From Rhizobium lusitanum (lineage in GTDB: Bacteria > Pseudomonadota > Alphaproteobacteria > Rhizobiales > Rhizobiaceae), in the NCBI RefSeq assembly GCF_014189535.1, contig NZ_CP050307.1:1736001-1800000 (forward strand): a DNA stretch of 64,000 nt, in the 5' to 3' direction. Made by a program: the position numbers and the translations under genes. Under the pieces are notes generated by a model, which did no database searches, was not told the origin of the DNA, and saw only the letters and a program-made list of their open reading frames with translations. Shown here in pieces: positions 8,742 through 20,763 of the stretch (the stretch's first letter is position 1; each line of letters starts with the position of its first letter).

Positions 8742-9009
8742 CACGAGGTCTTACTGACCTTCTGGACCCTTAAGGAAGCCTATGTGAAAGCGATCGGCAA
8801 GGGGCTGGCGCAGCCGCTGGACTCCTTCGCATTTACGCTCGATCCGGTTCGACAGCGAACTGGCCGACGATCCCGCACACTGGTTTCTCCGCCGCTTCCA
8901 GCCAACACGCGACCATCTGATGGCGCTCGCACTGCATCACCCAAGACCACATGACGTGACCGTTACGACACTGGCCGCCGATTCAAGCTTGCTGCTCTCC
9001 ACGGGATGA
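8742..9009 (+). pseudogene. 4'-phosphopantetheinyl transferase remnant (Sfp/EntD type)
   Basis: Without any usable start, one frame reads TFWTLKEAYVKAIGKGL, the hallmark W-x-x-KEA-x-x-K-x-x-G-x-G-L motif of Sfp-type transferases that prime NRPS or PKS carrier proteins, followed by LDSFAFTLDP. The match then moves to another frame near 8845 (RFDSELADDPAHWFLRRFQPT, then HLMALALHH) and ends at a TGA at 9007-9009. The N-terminal half, including the Mg-binding D-x-E region, is missing. This is therefore the frameshifted 3' part of a dead gene. Beside siderophore uptake genes it hints at a lost siderophore-synthesis locus. The rest of the 8587-9041 gap holds nothing else recognisable. Confidence 0.75.
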
Positions 9010-9041
9010 CGACAGGACACTCTTGCGACGTCAAATGTCCG

Positions 9042-9674
9042 TTATGATCTCACACGGTCGGGATGCGCCGCCTGAAAGGCCGGCAGTTTCGCGCAGTTGC
9101 CATCGATATCGACGATGCGCTTGAAACCCGTCATGTCCACGCCCCAGCGGCGGGCATTGTAGACTTGCGGAACGAGACAAAGGTCCGCCATCGTCGGCGC
9201 ATCGCCAAAGCTGAGCGCCCCGTTGAATTCGCCAAGCATCCCCTCAAGTTTGCGAAGCCCGTCCGAGATGAAGTGCTTCATCCATTCTTCGCGGGCCTCG
9301 GCCTTGCCCGTCAGAGTCATGACCTCCGCCACGACATGCATGTTGCAAATGGGATGGATGTCCATGGCGATTGCATAGGCGAGCGCCCGAACATGTTGCC
9401 GGCCGACAGGGTCACGAGGCAGCAATCCACTCTCCGGTCGCAACTCGGCCAGATACTCGATGATCGAAAGTGACTGCGTCAGCGTCTGTCCGTCGATCAT
9501 CAATGTCGGCACCCGCCCCTGTGGGTTCAGCGCGAGATAGTCCGGGCTCTTATGCTCTCCGTCCAACAGGTTGATCGGCACTGTCCTATGGTCGATCCCG
9601 AGCATGTTGAGCGCGATACGGACGCGATAGCTCACGGACGATCGCCAATAGTCGTAGAGAACGACCTCATTCAT
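9042..9674 (-). CDS. maiA: maleylacetoacetate isomerase
   Basis: This zeta-class glutathione transferase converts 4-maleylacetoacetate to 4-fumarylacetoacetate, the penultimate step of homogentisate breakdown. The 210-residue length is normal. The N-terminal thioredoxin fold carries the active-site region WRSSVSYRVRIALN (family SSCSxRVRIAL), then NPQGRVPTL and the glutathione-binding LTQSLSIIEYL; an all-helical C-terminal half follows. The start at 9674 is chosen because it lies inside the last codons of the fumarylacetoacetase gene (8-bp overlap), a coupled arrangement. It is the last gene of the hppD-hmgA-fahA-maiA run. Confidence 0.92.
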   Translation of the reverse strand: MNEVVLYDYWRSSVSYRVRIALNMLGIDHRTVPINLLDGEHKSPDYLALNPQGRVPTLMIDGQTLTQSLSIIEYLAELRPESGLLPRDPVGRQHVRALAYAIAMDIHPICNMHVVAEVMTLTGKAEAREEWMKHFISDGLRKLEGMLGEFNGALSFGDAPTMADLCLVPQVYNARRWGVDMTGFKRIVDIDGNCAKLPAFQAAHPDRVRS

Positions 9675-10695
9675 TGCGGGCCGCCCCACCATAGCGTTCG
9701 ACAGTCTGCTCGATCGCCCCGAAGATCGAATGCCCGGAACGATCCTTCATCTCGATTCGGACCTGATCGCCGAATTTCAGGAATGGAGTTTTTGGCGACC
9801 CGGTTTCGATCGTCTCGATCATCCTGATCTCGGCGATACAGGAATAGCCGTCGCCTCCGTTCTCGATCGGCTTTCCCGGCCCGCCGTCCAGCTTGTTGGA
9901 TACCGTTCCCGAGCCGATGATCGTGCCAGCCACCAGATCGCGGGTCTTGGCGGCATGGGCGATCAGTTGGCCAAAATCGAAGGTCATGTCGACGCCGGCA
10001 TTCGCCTTGCCGAATGCCCTGCCGTTCAAGCTCACGAGCAGCGGCAGATGCAGCTTGCCGCCATCCCACGCCTCGCCGAGTTCGTCCGGCGTCACCGCCA
10101 CCGGAGAAAAAGCCGATGCCGGCTTGGACTGGAAGAAGCCGAATCCCTTTGCAAGCTCTTCCGCTATCAGACCACGCAGCGACACGTCGTTGACGAGCAT
10201 CACCAGCCGGATAGCGTTTCGGGCGATATCAGGACCGGAACCCATGGCCACATCGCCGACAATAACGGAGACCTCGCCCTCCATGTCGATCCCATAGGCC
10301 TCATCGGCCGCCGCGATCGGATCGCGCGGCGCGAGAAAGCTGTCCGAGCCGCCTTGGTACATCAATGGGTCGACCCAGAAGCTCGCCGGCATCTCGGCAT
10401 TGCGCGCCTTACGCACCAGTTCGACATGATTGACATAGGCCGAGCCATCCGCCCACTGATAGGCCCGCGGCAAGGGCGAGGCGGCATCATGCTCGTGAAA
10501 CCGGATGGTCGGCTGGGCGCCTGTCTCGATCCCCTCGGCAATCAGCGCCAGTCTCGGCGCCACATGTTCCCAGTCGTCGAGGGCTGCCTGCAAGGTGCGG
10601 GCGATATGACCGACCTCGGAGCAGCGGGTAAGGTCGCGGGAGACGACGACGAGCCGGCCGTCCCGTGTGGAATCTTTCAAAGTGGCGAGCTTCAT
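9667..10695 (-). CDS. fahA: fumarylacetoacetate hydrolase family protein
   Basis: This enzyme splits fumarylacetoacetate into fumarate and acetoacetate, the final step of tyrosine catabolism. The 342-residue protein starts MKLATLKDSTRDG; the longer open frame upstream lacks family character. The C-terminal FAH domain shows the metal-binding acidic segment DMEGEVSVIVGD and the catalytic-domain segments LIAHAAKTRDLVAGTIIGSGTVSN and CIAEIRMIETIETG. It sits 37 bp downstream of hmgA and overlaps maiA. This bacterial version is shorter than the mammalian fumarylacetoacetase, which is usual for proteobacterial homogentisate clusters. Confidence 0.9.
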   Translation of the reverse strand: MKLATLKDSTRDGRLVVVSRDLTRCSEVGHIARTLQAALDDWEHVAPRLALIAEGIETGAQPTIRFHEHDAASPLPRAYQWADGSAYVNHVELVRKARNAEMPASFWVDPLMYQGGSDSFLAPRDPIAAADEAYGIDMEGEVSVIVGDVAMGSGPDIARNAIRLVMLVNDVSLRGLIAEELAKGFGFFQSKPASAFSPVAVTPDELGEAWDGGKLHLPLLVSLNGRAFGKANAGVDMTFDFGQLIAHAAKTRDLVAGTIIGSGTVSNKLDGGPGKPIENGGDGYSCIAEIRMIETIETGSPKTPFLKFGDQVRIEMKDRSGHSIFGAIEQTVERYGGAARNE

Positions 10696-10732
10696 GTGCT
10701 GGTTCCAATGTCGGAGGATGCGTAGCCAGTCT

Positions 10733-12094
10733 TCACTTGATGCCGGGTGTCCCGTCGAACTTGCGTTCCAACCCGTCCCAGCACTCCAGATAATTGTCCT
10801 GCAGGGTCTCAAGCTCCGCCGCATATTTCGTCACCTGCTGCGGGTAGCGGGTCTCGAACATGAAGGCCATGGTGTGATCCAGCTTCACCGGCTTTAGCTC
10901 GGAATTGGATGCCTTTTCGAAGCCTGAGGCGTCCGGCCCATGGGGAAGCATCATGTTGTGCAGGCTGATGCCGCCCGGCACGAAGCCCTCTTCCTTGGCA
11001 TCATACTGACCATGGATCAGGCCCATGAATTCGCTCATGATGTTGCGGTGATACCAGGGCGGGCGAAAGGTATGCTCGGCGACCAGCCAGCGTGGCGGAA
11101 AGATGACGAAATCGACATTTGCCGTGCCTGCTGCCTCAGTCGGCGCGGTCAGCACGGTGAAAATAGAGGGATCGGGGTGATCGAAGAGGATCGCTCCAAC
11201 CGGGGAAAATGTCCGCAAGTCGTATTTGAAGGGCGCATAGTTGCCGTGCCAGGCGACCACATCGAGGGGCGAGTGGCCGATCTCGGTGACGTAGAACTTT
11301 CCGCACCATTTCACATGCACACGGCAAGGGGTCTCCTTGTCCTCGTATGCGGCGACCGGCGTCTTGAAGTCGCGTGGATTTGCCAGGCAATTCGCGCCAA
11401 TCGGCCCGCGATCCGGCAACGTGAATTTCGCGCCGTAGTTCTCGCAGATATAGCCGCGCCAGACTTTCTGATCGCCGATGCGCAGCACCTTGAACATCAT
11501 CCCCCGCGGGATGAGGCATATTTCCAAGGGCTCGACGTCCATGACGCCCATTTCGGTGAACACGCGGATAGTGCCGATTTGCGGAACGATCAGCAGTTCA
11601 CCATCGGCGTTGAAGAAATAATCATCCACCATGTCCTCGTTGAAGACATAGACATGCGCGGCCATCCCCGTCTGGGTCAGGGCATCGCCTGCAACCGTCA
11701 TTGTCCGCACCCCGTCGAGAAAACTCAGCTTTTCGTCCGGCGCGGGCACAGGACCCCAGCGAAGCTGGCCGAGGGGAAGCGAATGGTCATCCAGGCAGGG
11801 CGCCGATTTCCAGTGCGGATAGGCGGCGTTCGAAAAGCGCCGGGTGTGGCGCACGCTCGGACGGATGCGATAGAGCCACGACCTTTCGTTCGTCCCTCGG
11901 GGCGCGGTGAAGGGCGAGCCGGAAAGCTGCTCGGCATAGAGACCGTAATTGCATTTCTGCGGACTGTTCTGGCCTTGCGGCAAGGCGCCGGGAAGCGTTT
12001 CCGTTTCGAAGTCGTTGCCGAATCCAGGCATATATTGCAGCTTGTCTGCCACCGAGGCCTCCTTGTCCGAAGCCTGGGTTATTGTCTGGTCCAT
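10733..12094 (-). CDS. hmgA: homogentisate 1,2-dioxygenase
   Basis: This non-haem Fe(II) ring-cleavage dioxygenase turns homogentisate into maleylacetoacetate. Length (453 residues) and N-terminus ([14 protein letters not shown]) are typical. The iron ligands are recognisable in [15 protein letters not shown] (His and Glu six residues apart) and in [10 protein letters not shown]. The family segments [18 protein letters not shown] and [11 protein letters not shown] are intact. A good ribosome binding site (GGGAGGAA) precedes the ATG. The gene follows hppD after 59 bp and is followed by fahA after 37 bp, so the four genes probably form one mRNA. Confidence 0.96.
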   Translation of the reverse strand: MDQTITQASDKEASVADKLQYMPGFGNDFETETLPGALPQGQNSPQKCNYGLYAEQLSGSPFTAPRGTNERSWLYRIRPSVRHTRRFSNAAYPHWKSAPCLDDHSLPLGQLRWGPVPAPDEKLSFLDGVRTMTVAGDALTQTGMAAHVYVFNEDMVDDYFFNADGELLIVPQIGTIRVFTEMGVMDVEPLEICLIPRGMMFKVLRIGDQKVWRGYICENYGAKFTLPDRGPIGANCLANPRDFKTPVAAYEDKETPCRVHVKWCGKFYVTEIGHSPLDVVAWHGNYAPFKYDLRTFSPVGAILFDHPDPSIFTVLTAPTEAAGTANVDFVIFPPRWLVAEHTFRPPWYHRNIMSEFMGLIHGQYDAKEEGFVPGGISLHNMMLPHGPDASGFEKASNSELKPVKLDHTMAFMFETRYPQQVTKYAAELETLQDNYLECWDGLERKFDGTPGIK

Positions 12095-12153
12095 CGCTCA
12101 ATTCCTCCCGAAAACTGAGGGCGACCCCACGCAGGCGCAGGATCGCCTAGAGA

Positions 12154-13263
12154 TTACTCCGCCGCAGTACCGATCACGCCACGTTTGATCTGATCTGCCT
12201 CGATCGACTCGAAAAGGGCGCGGAAATTGCCTTCGCCGAAACCCTCATCGCCCTTGCGCTGGATGAACTCGAAGAAGATCGGGCCAATGACGGTTTTTGA
12301 GAAGATCTGCAGCAGGATTTTCGTCATGCCGCCATTCACCACACCTTCGCCGTCGATAAGGATACCATGTTTCTTCATGCGCGCGATCGGTTCGTCATGC
12401 CCGTTCACGCGTGCATAGGACATGTCGTAATAGGTCTCCGGAGGGCCGGGCATGAAGCGTAGCCCATTGTCGGCAAGCCTGTCGGTGCCTTCGTAGATAT
12501 CTTCCGTTCCGACAGCGATGTGCTGGATGCCCTCGCCCTTGTACTTCTTCAGGAACTCCTCGATCTGGCTCGTATCGTCCTTCGATTCATTCAGCGGAAT
12601 GCGGATCTTGCCACAGGGCGACGTAATGGCGCGGCTCACCAGACCGGTAATGCGTCCGTCGATGTCGAAGAAGTGGATCTGCTTGAAGTTGAACAGCTCG
12701 CGGTAAAAAGCCCACCACTTATCCATGTTGCCGCGAAAGACATTGTGGGTCAGATGGTCGAGATAATAGAAGCCGACCCCTTCGGGACGCGGGTCGCGTT
12801 CCCCAAGCCAATCGAATTCGGCATCGTAAACCGACCCCTTTTCACCGTAAGTCTCGACGAAATAGAGTATTGAGCCGCCGATGCCAACGATCGCCGGAAC
12901 ATCGAGCGCCTTGTCATTCCCCTCGTAGGGAACGGCGCCTTTCGACACCGCGTGGTCGAAAGCGTGCTTGGCGTCAACGACGCGCCAGGCCATCGACGGG
13001 GCGGCAGGACCGTGTTCTCTAACGAACCGGGCGGCATGGCTGCTAGGTTCGGCATTCAGGAGATAATTGATGCCCCCCTGGCGCCAGACGGTGATGTCTT
13101 TCGTCCTGTGCTTGGCGACCGGAACATAGCCCATGCGTGTGAAAAGCTCGCGTAGCTTCTCGGGCTCCGGATGGGCGAACTCAACGAATTCGAAGCCATC
13201 GGTACCGGCTGGATTGTCGGCGCTGATTTCCGGCGGCGGCGCATCGTGCGGAAAAGGACCCAT
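12154..13263 (-). CDS. hppD: 4-hydroxyphenylpyruvate dioxygenase
   Basis: This Fe(II)-dependent enzyme converts 4-hydroxyphenylpyruvate to homogentisate with decarboxylation and ring hydroxylation. The ATG at 13263 (369 residues, MGPFPHDAPPPE) is chosen because a strong GGAGGAG lies just upstream and the longer frame has no family match. The vicinal-oxygen-chelate halves are clear. The three iron ligands sit in YYLDHLTHNV, GIQHIAVGTEDI and FFEFIQRKG. It is the first gene of the homogentisate operon and is divergent from an Lrp-type regulator across 130 bp containing a short dyad. Confidence 0.96.
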   Translation of the reverse strand: MGPFPHDAPPPEISADNPAGTDGFEFVEFAHPEPEKLRELFTRMGYVPVAKHRTKDITVWRQGGINYLLNAEPSSHAARFVREHGPAAPSMAWRVVDAKHAFDHAVSKGAVPYEGNDKALDVPAIVGIGGSILYFVETYGEKGSVYDAEFDWLGERDPRPEGVGFYYLDHLTHNVFRGNMDKWWAFYRELFNFKQIHFFDIDGRITGLVSRAITSPCGKIRIPLNESKDDTSQIEEFLKKYKGEGIQHIAVGTEDIYEGTDRLADNGLRFMPGPPETYYDMSYARVNGHDEPIARMKKHGILIDGEGVVNGGMTKILLQIFSKTVIGPIFFEFIQRKGDEGFGEGNFRALFESIEADQIKRGVIGTAAE

Positions 13264-13317
13264 TTTCTCCTCCAGGGAAATTTGGATTTCGACTGCGCAA
13301 AGTGTGATCCAAAATGC

Positions 13318-13334
13318 ATGCAATGTGCTTGCAT
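13318..13334 (+). promoter_or_regulatory. dyad in the hppD / Lrp-regulator gap, candidate operator
   Basis: The perfect inverted repeat ATGCAA-N5-TTGCAT lies 54 bp upstream of hppD and 59 bp upstream of the divergent regulator. Lrp/AsnC proteins commonly bind such dyads in divergent promoters. The role is inferred from position only. Confidence 0.4.
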
Positions 13335-13393
13335 TCTTGATGATTAAGGAGAATTTTATGCACGAGTCGTGAGAGTTTCGGGGATTTTGTGCA

Positions 13394-13873
13394 ATGGATG
13401 AACAACTCGACAAGTTCGATTTGCGTCTGCTTCAGGAGCTGCAAAAGGACGGCAGATTGACGAACAATGAGTTGGGCGAGCGCATCGCGCTTTCACCTTC
13501 ACAATGCTCGCGCCGGCGGACCAGACTGGAGGCTGAGGGATATATTCGGGGCTACCAGGCCAACCTGGATAGGCAAAAGCTGGGTTTTGATATGCTGGTG
13601 GTCATTTCCGTGACGCTCGCAACCCACAACAGGGACAATGCTCAGAGATTTTCCCAGTTGATCAGCGGACTGCCGGAAGTTCTCGAAGCCTATGCGCTGA
13701 CCGGTGAAATGGATTATCACCTGAAGGTAGCAACCCGTGGGCTCGCGGACCTCTCGAGGTTCGTCAACGATGTCCTGTTGCCGCACGAGAGCGTGCAGCA
13801 TGTGAAGACGTCGATCGTTCTCGACACGCTCAAGACCTTTGAAGGATTTCCGGTGCTCATGCCACATGGCTGA
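13394..13873 (+). CDS. Lrp/AsnC family regulator beside hppD
   Basis: This 159-residue feast/famine regulator has an N-terminal winged-helix domain (LDKFDLRLLQELQKDGRLTN, then ELGERIALSPSQCSRRRTRLE) and a C-terminal RAM ligand-binding domain with VLEAYALTGEMDYHLKVA. It is divergent from the homogentisate operon and is the obvious candidate activator for it. Effectors of this family are usually amino acids, so tyrosine, phenylalanine or hydroxyphenylpyruvate are plausible. The family and context are secure; the target and effector are inferred. Confidence 0.88.
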   Translation: MDEQLDKFDLRLLQELQKDGRLTNNELGERIALSPSQCSRRRTRLEAEGYIRGYQANLDRQKLGFDMLVVISVTLATHNRDNAQRFSQLISGLPEVLEAYALTGEMDYHLKVATRGLADLSRFVNDVLLPHESVQHVKTSIVLDTLKTFEGFPVLMPHG

Positions 13874-13890
13874 CGTGAGGATAGTCCGCG

Positions 13891-14352
13891 CTAAAGCGGC
13901 AGCTCGGTCGAGAATTTCAGCTCGCGCAGCACAAAGCTCGACACCACGGTGCGTACATGCGGGTTGCGCATGAGATAGCGGGTCATGAAGGCCTCATAGC
14001 TTTCCACGTCCCTCGCCCTAATCTTAAGCATATAGTCGAAGGCGCCGGACAGTGCGTAGCATTCCATGATCTCCGGCCGTTCCAGCACCACCGAAGCGAA
14101 CGACGCAACCGCCTCCTCATGATGATCTTCCAGCGTCACATGCGCGATCACGCAAAGCTTGAGATCGAGTTTTCCTGGATCGAGCAGCGTCACGCGCTTG
14201 CGCACGACGCCGTCTGCTTCCAGCTCCTGTATCTTTCGCCAGGCCGAACTCTGCGACATCCCGGCTTTTTCCGCCAGCTCCGCCAGCGAAAGGCTGCCAT
14301 CGGCCTGAATCAGCTGCAGAAGCTTGCGATGAAAACTCCCAGGTTCTTTCAT
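13891..14352 (-). CDS. Lrp/AsnC family regulator beside phhA
   Basis: This second feast/famine regulator has 153 residues, with helix-turn-helix (SLAELAEKAGMSQSSAWRKIQELEADGVV) and RAM domain (MECYALSGAFDYMLKIRARD). It is divergent from the phenylalanine hydroxylase gene and convergent with the other Lrp-type gene 17 bp away. It differs clearly from its neighbour in sequence, so it is not a recent duplicate. It probably controls phhA through the dyad in the 123-bp gap, by analogy with other aromatic-amino-acid loci; this is inference. Confidence 0.87.
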   Translation of the reverse strand: MKEPGSFHRKLLQLIQADGSLSLAELAEKAGMSQSSAWRKIQELEADGVVRKRVTLLDPGKLDLKLCVIAHVTLEDHHEEAVASFASVVLERPEIMECYALSGAFDYMLKIRARDVESYEAFMTRYLMRNPHVRTVVSSFVLRELKFSTELPL

Positions 14353-14376
14353 TTTCTGCGCCAGATCCGAGAATAT

Positions 14377-14394
14377 TTGCCATCAGTATGGCAA
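14377..14394 (+). promoter_or_regulatory. dyad in the phhA / Lrp-regulator gap, candidate operator
   Basis: The perfect inverted repeat TTGCCAT-N4-ATGGCAA lies between the divergent regulator (24 bp from its start) and phhA (81 bp from its start). It shares a TTGC core with the dyad in the hppD gap. An Lrp-type binding site is the simplest reading. Confidence 0.45.
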
Positions 14395-14475
14395 TACCCA
14401 ACAGGAAAGAAAAGAAAATCCTCCAAAGCCGGAGCATGATTGCAAGGATATCGCAGCATCTGGGAGGATCGAGCC

Positions 14476-15267
14476 ATGGTCAAGGAAAGCAGCTACACCG
14501 CCAAATTGCCTGGCCCGGATGGCCTATATGCTTACACCGCCGAAGAGGATGCGATCTGGGGTGAGCTTTACGAGCGTCAGTTGAAACTGCTGGCCAATAT
14601 GGCCTGCCGCGAATATCTGGACGGCGTCAAAACCCTGGGGCTCAAGCCGGACAAGGTCCCCCAACTTCTCGACGTCAACCGACGCCTGAACGAAACCACC
14701 GGTTTTGGCGTCGAAGGTGTGCCGGCGCTCATTCCACCCTCGCGCTTCTACGAACTGCTGTCGCAGGGCAAGTTTCCGCTCGCCACCTTCCTTCGCCGCC
14801 GCGAGCATATCGATTACATCGAGGAACCGGACCTGTTCCACGAGGTCTTCGGCCACTGCCCGTTGCTGACCAACCAGAGCTACGCCAATTTCGTGCGGCA
14901 TTTCGGCGAAACCGCCGTCCGGCTCGGCAAGGGTTATTCCTGGCACCTGTTCCGCATCTTCTGGTTCACCGTCGAATTCGGCCTGATCAACACGCCTAAG
15001 GGCCGCCGCTGCTTCGGCGCCGGCATCGTCTCGTCGCCAAGCGAAGCCAAGGCCGCGATGGAGGGCAGAGCGTGCGAGTTCAGGCCATTCGACTTGCTGG
15101 ATGTCCTCAGGACATCCTACCGGATCGATATCGTCCAGCCGATCTACTACGTCATCGACAGTTTCTCCGACCTTGAAGCGATCGTCGAGCAGGATATCGA
15201 GGGCATGATCCTCAAGGCGAAGGCGTTGGGTGATTTCCCGCCCGCCTTCGAAGCCAAAGCTTCCTGA
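14476..15267 (+). CDS. phhA: phenylalanine 4-monooxygenase
   Basis: This pterin-dependent aromatic amino acid hydroxylase converts phenylalanine to tyrosine, feeding the homogentisate pathway upstream. The ATG at 14476 (263 residues) follows GGGAGGA; the longer frame adds unrelated residues. Only the catalytic domain is present, as in bacterial enzymes. The iron facial triad is visible: FHEVFGHC supplies H122 and H127, and FTVEFG supplies E167, with the 40-residue spacing known from the family. No pterin-4a-carbinolamine dehydratase (phhB) or aromatic aminotransferase is seen in the window, so those steps must be encoded elsewhere. Confidence 0.95.
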   Translation: MVKESSYTAKLPGPDGLYAYTAEEDAIWGELYERQLKLLANMACREYLDGVKTLGLKPDKVPQLLDVNRRLNETTGFGVEGVPALIPPSRFYELLSQGKFPLATFLRRREHIDYIEEPDLFHEVFGHCPLLTNQSYANFVRHFGETAVRLGKGYSWHLFRIFWFTVEFGLINTPKGRRCFGAGIVSSPSEAKAAMEGRACEFRPFDLLDVLRTSYRIDIVQPIYYVIDSFSDLEAIVEQDIEGMILKAKALGDFPPAFEAKAS

Positions 15268-15415
15268 ACCACGGATCGGCCACCCTTTGGCGGCTCTTCG
15301 AACGGGACAGTATAGACGCTCAAGGTGGAAAACTGCTCCTGGGTCGATGGTTATCGAAGACACCGAGCGGTTTTCTGGTTAAAGAAACCAGCCTAGCGTC
15401 AATCAGGTATATTCA

Positions 15416-15631
15416 ATGAACGAAGAAGATTTCATCGCTCTTTGCAAAAATGGGAAATTCAAGGAAGCGCTTGCGCTCGCTTTGCAGGGGCGTGAGAAAG
15501 CGAAGTTTTCGCCCAGCCGGTTTTCCATGGACAAGAAGACGGGTAGACCGATCTTTTACCGCGGCAACAAACGTGTCGAAATGGATGCCGAAGGGGAATG
15601 GCAGCAGGCGAAGAACACCAGTAACCGATAG
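15416..15631 (+). CDS. small hypothetical protein (71 residues)
   Basis: This is a short basic, charged ORF starting MNEEDFIALCKNGKFKEAL with no signal peptide or membrane span. The middle part (KFSPSRFSMDKKTGRPIFYRGNKRVEMD) has balanced, protein-like composition, and its third-position bases resemble coding sequence. The ribosome binding site is weak. It stands alone between phhA and the convergent chemoreceptor gene. I do not recognise a family and assign no function; it could be spurious. Confidence 0.45.
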   Translation: MNEEDFIALCKNGKFKEALALALQGREKAKFSPSRFSMDKKTGRPIFYRGNKRVEMDAEGEWQQAKNTSNR

Positions 15632-15749
15632 CCCGATTACGAATGCTGCATTCTTCACGATCCGCGCGCCAACCCGCGGGCTGCTCGACAAGCAGGTATA
15701 TCCCATCTGCTTCGACGTCATTCGCAAGAGTATCCAATACGAATAAAGC

Positions 15750-15788
15750 GAACGGGCCGAGGTGCGCATTCAGCAACCCAGCCCGTTC
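15750..15788. repeat. inverted repeat between convergent genes
   Basis: The arms GAACGGGC and GCCCGTTC are perfect, separated by 23 bases, and lie just beyond the end of the chemoreceptor gene. No T-run follows on either strand. It may act as a bidirectional terminator, but the long loop makes this weak. Confidence 0.3.
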
Positions 15789-15811
15789 TCAGCATGCCTT
15801 TAGCGCTAGGA

Positions 15812-18902
<3,091 letters not shown>

Positions 18903-19391
18903 TATTACCCCTCCGCAAGACGGTTATCGAGCTGAAGATTTATAAGGAGATTTTGGTTAATATTTACTTTGCGATATTTGATGTAAATTAGAGATTTGTT
19001 AAATAACGAAGCAAGTCCTCTTCGACTGAGCCGGATTCATTGTAATATCTATATTTGTTGCTTCACAAGATCCAATGGAAGCCTTTTGTCGCAACAATAC
19101 TTATTAGGTTAGTCTATTTAAGCCTTGCGATCCTATCCGCTTTGATCTGAACGCGGGAGAGCCGGCTCAATCTCGATGCATGCCTGCTTGGGTATCGGGG
19201 CAGGCCCGCGAAAGCGGTCGTCCGAGACGCCAGACTTAGCGATTCCTCCCGTAAACCGTCTGTTAGGGATCTATTGACCATAATTGGAGTCGAAGCGACG
19301 TCGCAGATGCGGCGCCGTTAGTGTTCCCTGTCTTTTACCAAAGACGAAAGTCGTGTCCGTGCACCAAGCGTTTCTCTCCATTCCAGCGACA
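18903..19391. other. AT-richer intergenic region, no gene recognised
   Basis: About 490 bp separate the divergent binding protein and murein peptidase genes. The left half is distinctly AT-rich. A small hairpin (GCCTGC / GCAGGC, 19182-19205) and a self-complementary GAGCCGGCTC at about 19159-19168 are visible. I see no ORF or named motif. It should contain the promoters of both flanking genes and could hide a small RNA, but nothing proves that. Confidence 0.4.
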
Positions 19392-20672
19392 ATGTCGGCC
19401 ATGATTTTGTCATTCGTCGCTCATCGTGTAGCGCTGGTCGCAATGCTGGTTCTTGCTGCCTTTGCGGGATCTACAGCAGCAGCGGCCGAGGACCGGGCAC
19501 TCAAGCTCTTCTTCACACACACAGGCGAAAAGGCGACCATCGTCTTCAAGCGCGACGGCAAATTCGACCCGAAGGGCCTGGCGCAGATCAATCGTTTCCT
19601 GCGTGACTGGCGAAAGAACGAACCGACCAGGATCGATCCGGAATTGCTCGACCTCGTCTGGGAGGTCTATCATCGCAGCGGCGCGAATGAATCCATTCAT
19701 GTGGTCTCGGCTTACCGCTCACCGTCCACCAACAACATGTTGCGGGGCCGGTCCCGCAGCTCCGGCGTCGCCAAACACAGCCAGCACACGCTCGGCAAGG
19801 CGATGGACTTCTACATACCGGGCGTGAAGCTCGCGACCCTGCGCGCGGTCGCCATGCAGATGCAGATCGGCGGCGTCGGCTTCTACCCGAACTCAGGATC
19901 ACCCTTCGTGCATCTGGATGTCGGCAATGTCCGCGCATGGCCGAGAATGTCGCGCCAGGAACTGGTGCGGCTTTTCCCCGATGGGCGCACCCAGCATCTA
20001 CCCGCGGACGGCTCGCCGCTGCCGCGTTACGAACTGGCAGTCGCCGACGCCAAGAAGCGCGTCCGCCCGGCCCGCAGCGAAATTGCCCGCATAGCGGCTG
20101 ATGAAGACATCGCCGGGGCCTCGACGAGCGCAAGCCTCGTGACCAGCATGCTGCCGATACCCCAAAAGCGGGTCAACAGTGGGCTTGAACTTCAACTCAA
20201 CAAACAGGTAAACGCGAGCAAAGAAACTCCGCGCTTCACCGACCTTGCATCCTATGTTGTGCCACTGCCGACATTGCGGCCAGTTGTCAGCGATGGGGCC
20301 GGCACGACCCCAACCGACAAACCCTCTCCCATGGCTTTTGCAAGCCTCGTGGTGGGCCGCAACCCCGCTGGAAAATTGCAGCTTTCGGACCAGCTGAGGG
20401 CTTCCATGAATAGCGACACAGCCACGCTGCAGCCCATGGCAATCCTGCAAGCTCCCGCTTCCCGCGAAGTATCCGCCGGCGTCGGCAACATGTCCACCAG
20501 AGCCCTCGTCGCATGGGCCTTGCAGCCTCCGGGCACCACGATGGAAATGACGCTGCCGAGCATGGTCGGCGCCGCGCTTCCTCTGGAGCACAATGCAGAC
20601 GGCGCCTGGAGCGATGCTTCCGAGATCGCCGAGGATGACTTCGATACCGAGAGGTTCGGCTTCGAAGGCTAG
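19392..20672 (+). CDS. DUF882 / M15-like murein peptidase (MepK/YcbK type)
   Basis: This exported peptidoglycan-hydrolase-like protein has a hydrophobic segment (VALVAMLVLAAFAGSTAAAA) acting as signal peptide or anchor. The DUF882 domain follows (roughly residues 40-210), with zinc ligands in KHSQHTLGKAMDFYIPG (His and Asp) and PFVHLDVGNVR (His). The C-terminal 200 residues are low-complexity, proline- and alanine-rich and look disordered. Rhizobial homologues commonly carry such tails. The start is uncertain: ATG at 19392 (426 residues) or 19401 both give a plausible signal segment, and an upstream TTG at 19284 is less likely. The probable role is cleavage of peptide cross-links in the cell wall. 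Confidence 0.83.
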   Translation: MSAMILSFVAHRVALVAMLVLAAFAGSTAAAAEDRALKLFFTHTGEKATIVFKRDGKFDPKGLAQINRFLRDWRKNEPTRIDPELLDLVWEVYHRSGANESIHVVSAYRSPSTNNMLRGRSRSSGVAKHSQHTLGKAMDFYIPGVKLATLRAVAMQMQIGGVGFYPNSGSPFVHLDVGNVRAWPRMSRQELVRLFPDGRTQHLPADGSPLPRYELAVADAKKRVRPARSEIARIAADEDIAGASTSASLVTSMLPIPQKRVNSGLELQLNKQVNASKETPRFTDLASYVVPLPTLRPVVSDGAGTTPTDKPSPMAFASLVVGRNPAGKLQLSDQLRASMNSDTATLQPMAILQAPASREVSAGVGNMSTRALVAWALQPPGTTMEMTLPSMVGAALPLEHNADGAWSDASEIAEDDFDTERFGFEG

Positions 20673-20692
20673 AACCCTTCACCGCGTCGAAT

Positions 20693-20746
20693 ATCTGCCG
20701 GCAATTGACGAGTCGTATGGCATGCTCGCCTAACCATCCGGCAGAT
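20693..20746. repeat. 9-bp inverted repeat between convergent genes
   Basis: The perfect arms ATCTGCCGG and CCGGCAGAT are separated by 36 bases between the convergent murein peptidase and aroQ genes. It may form a long stem-loop with weak inner pairing and serve as a shared terminator. There is no U-tract. Confidence 0.35.
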
Positions 20747-20763
20747 GGAAACGGCTGCTGCCT

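Noticed and set aside
10940..12118. 392-residue open frame opposite homogentisate dioxygenase
   Set aside because: It is a shadow of a well-matched gene in GC-rich DNA, with no family resemblance and no start signals.
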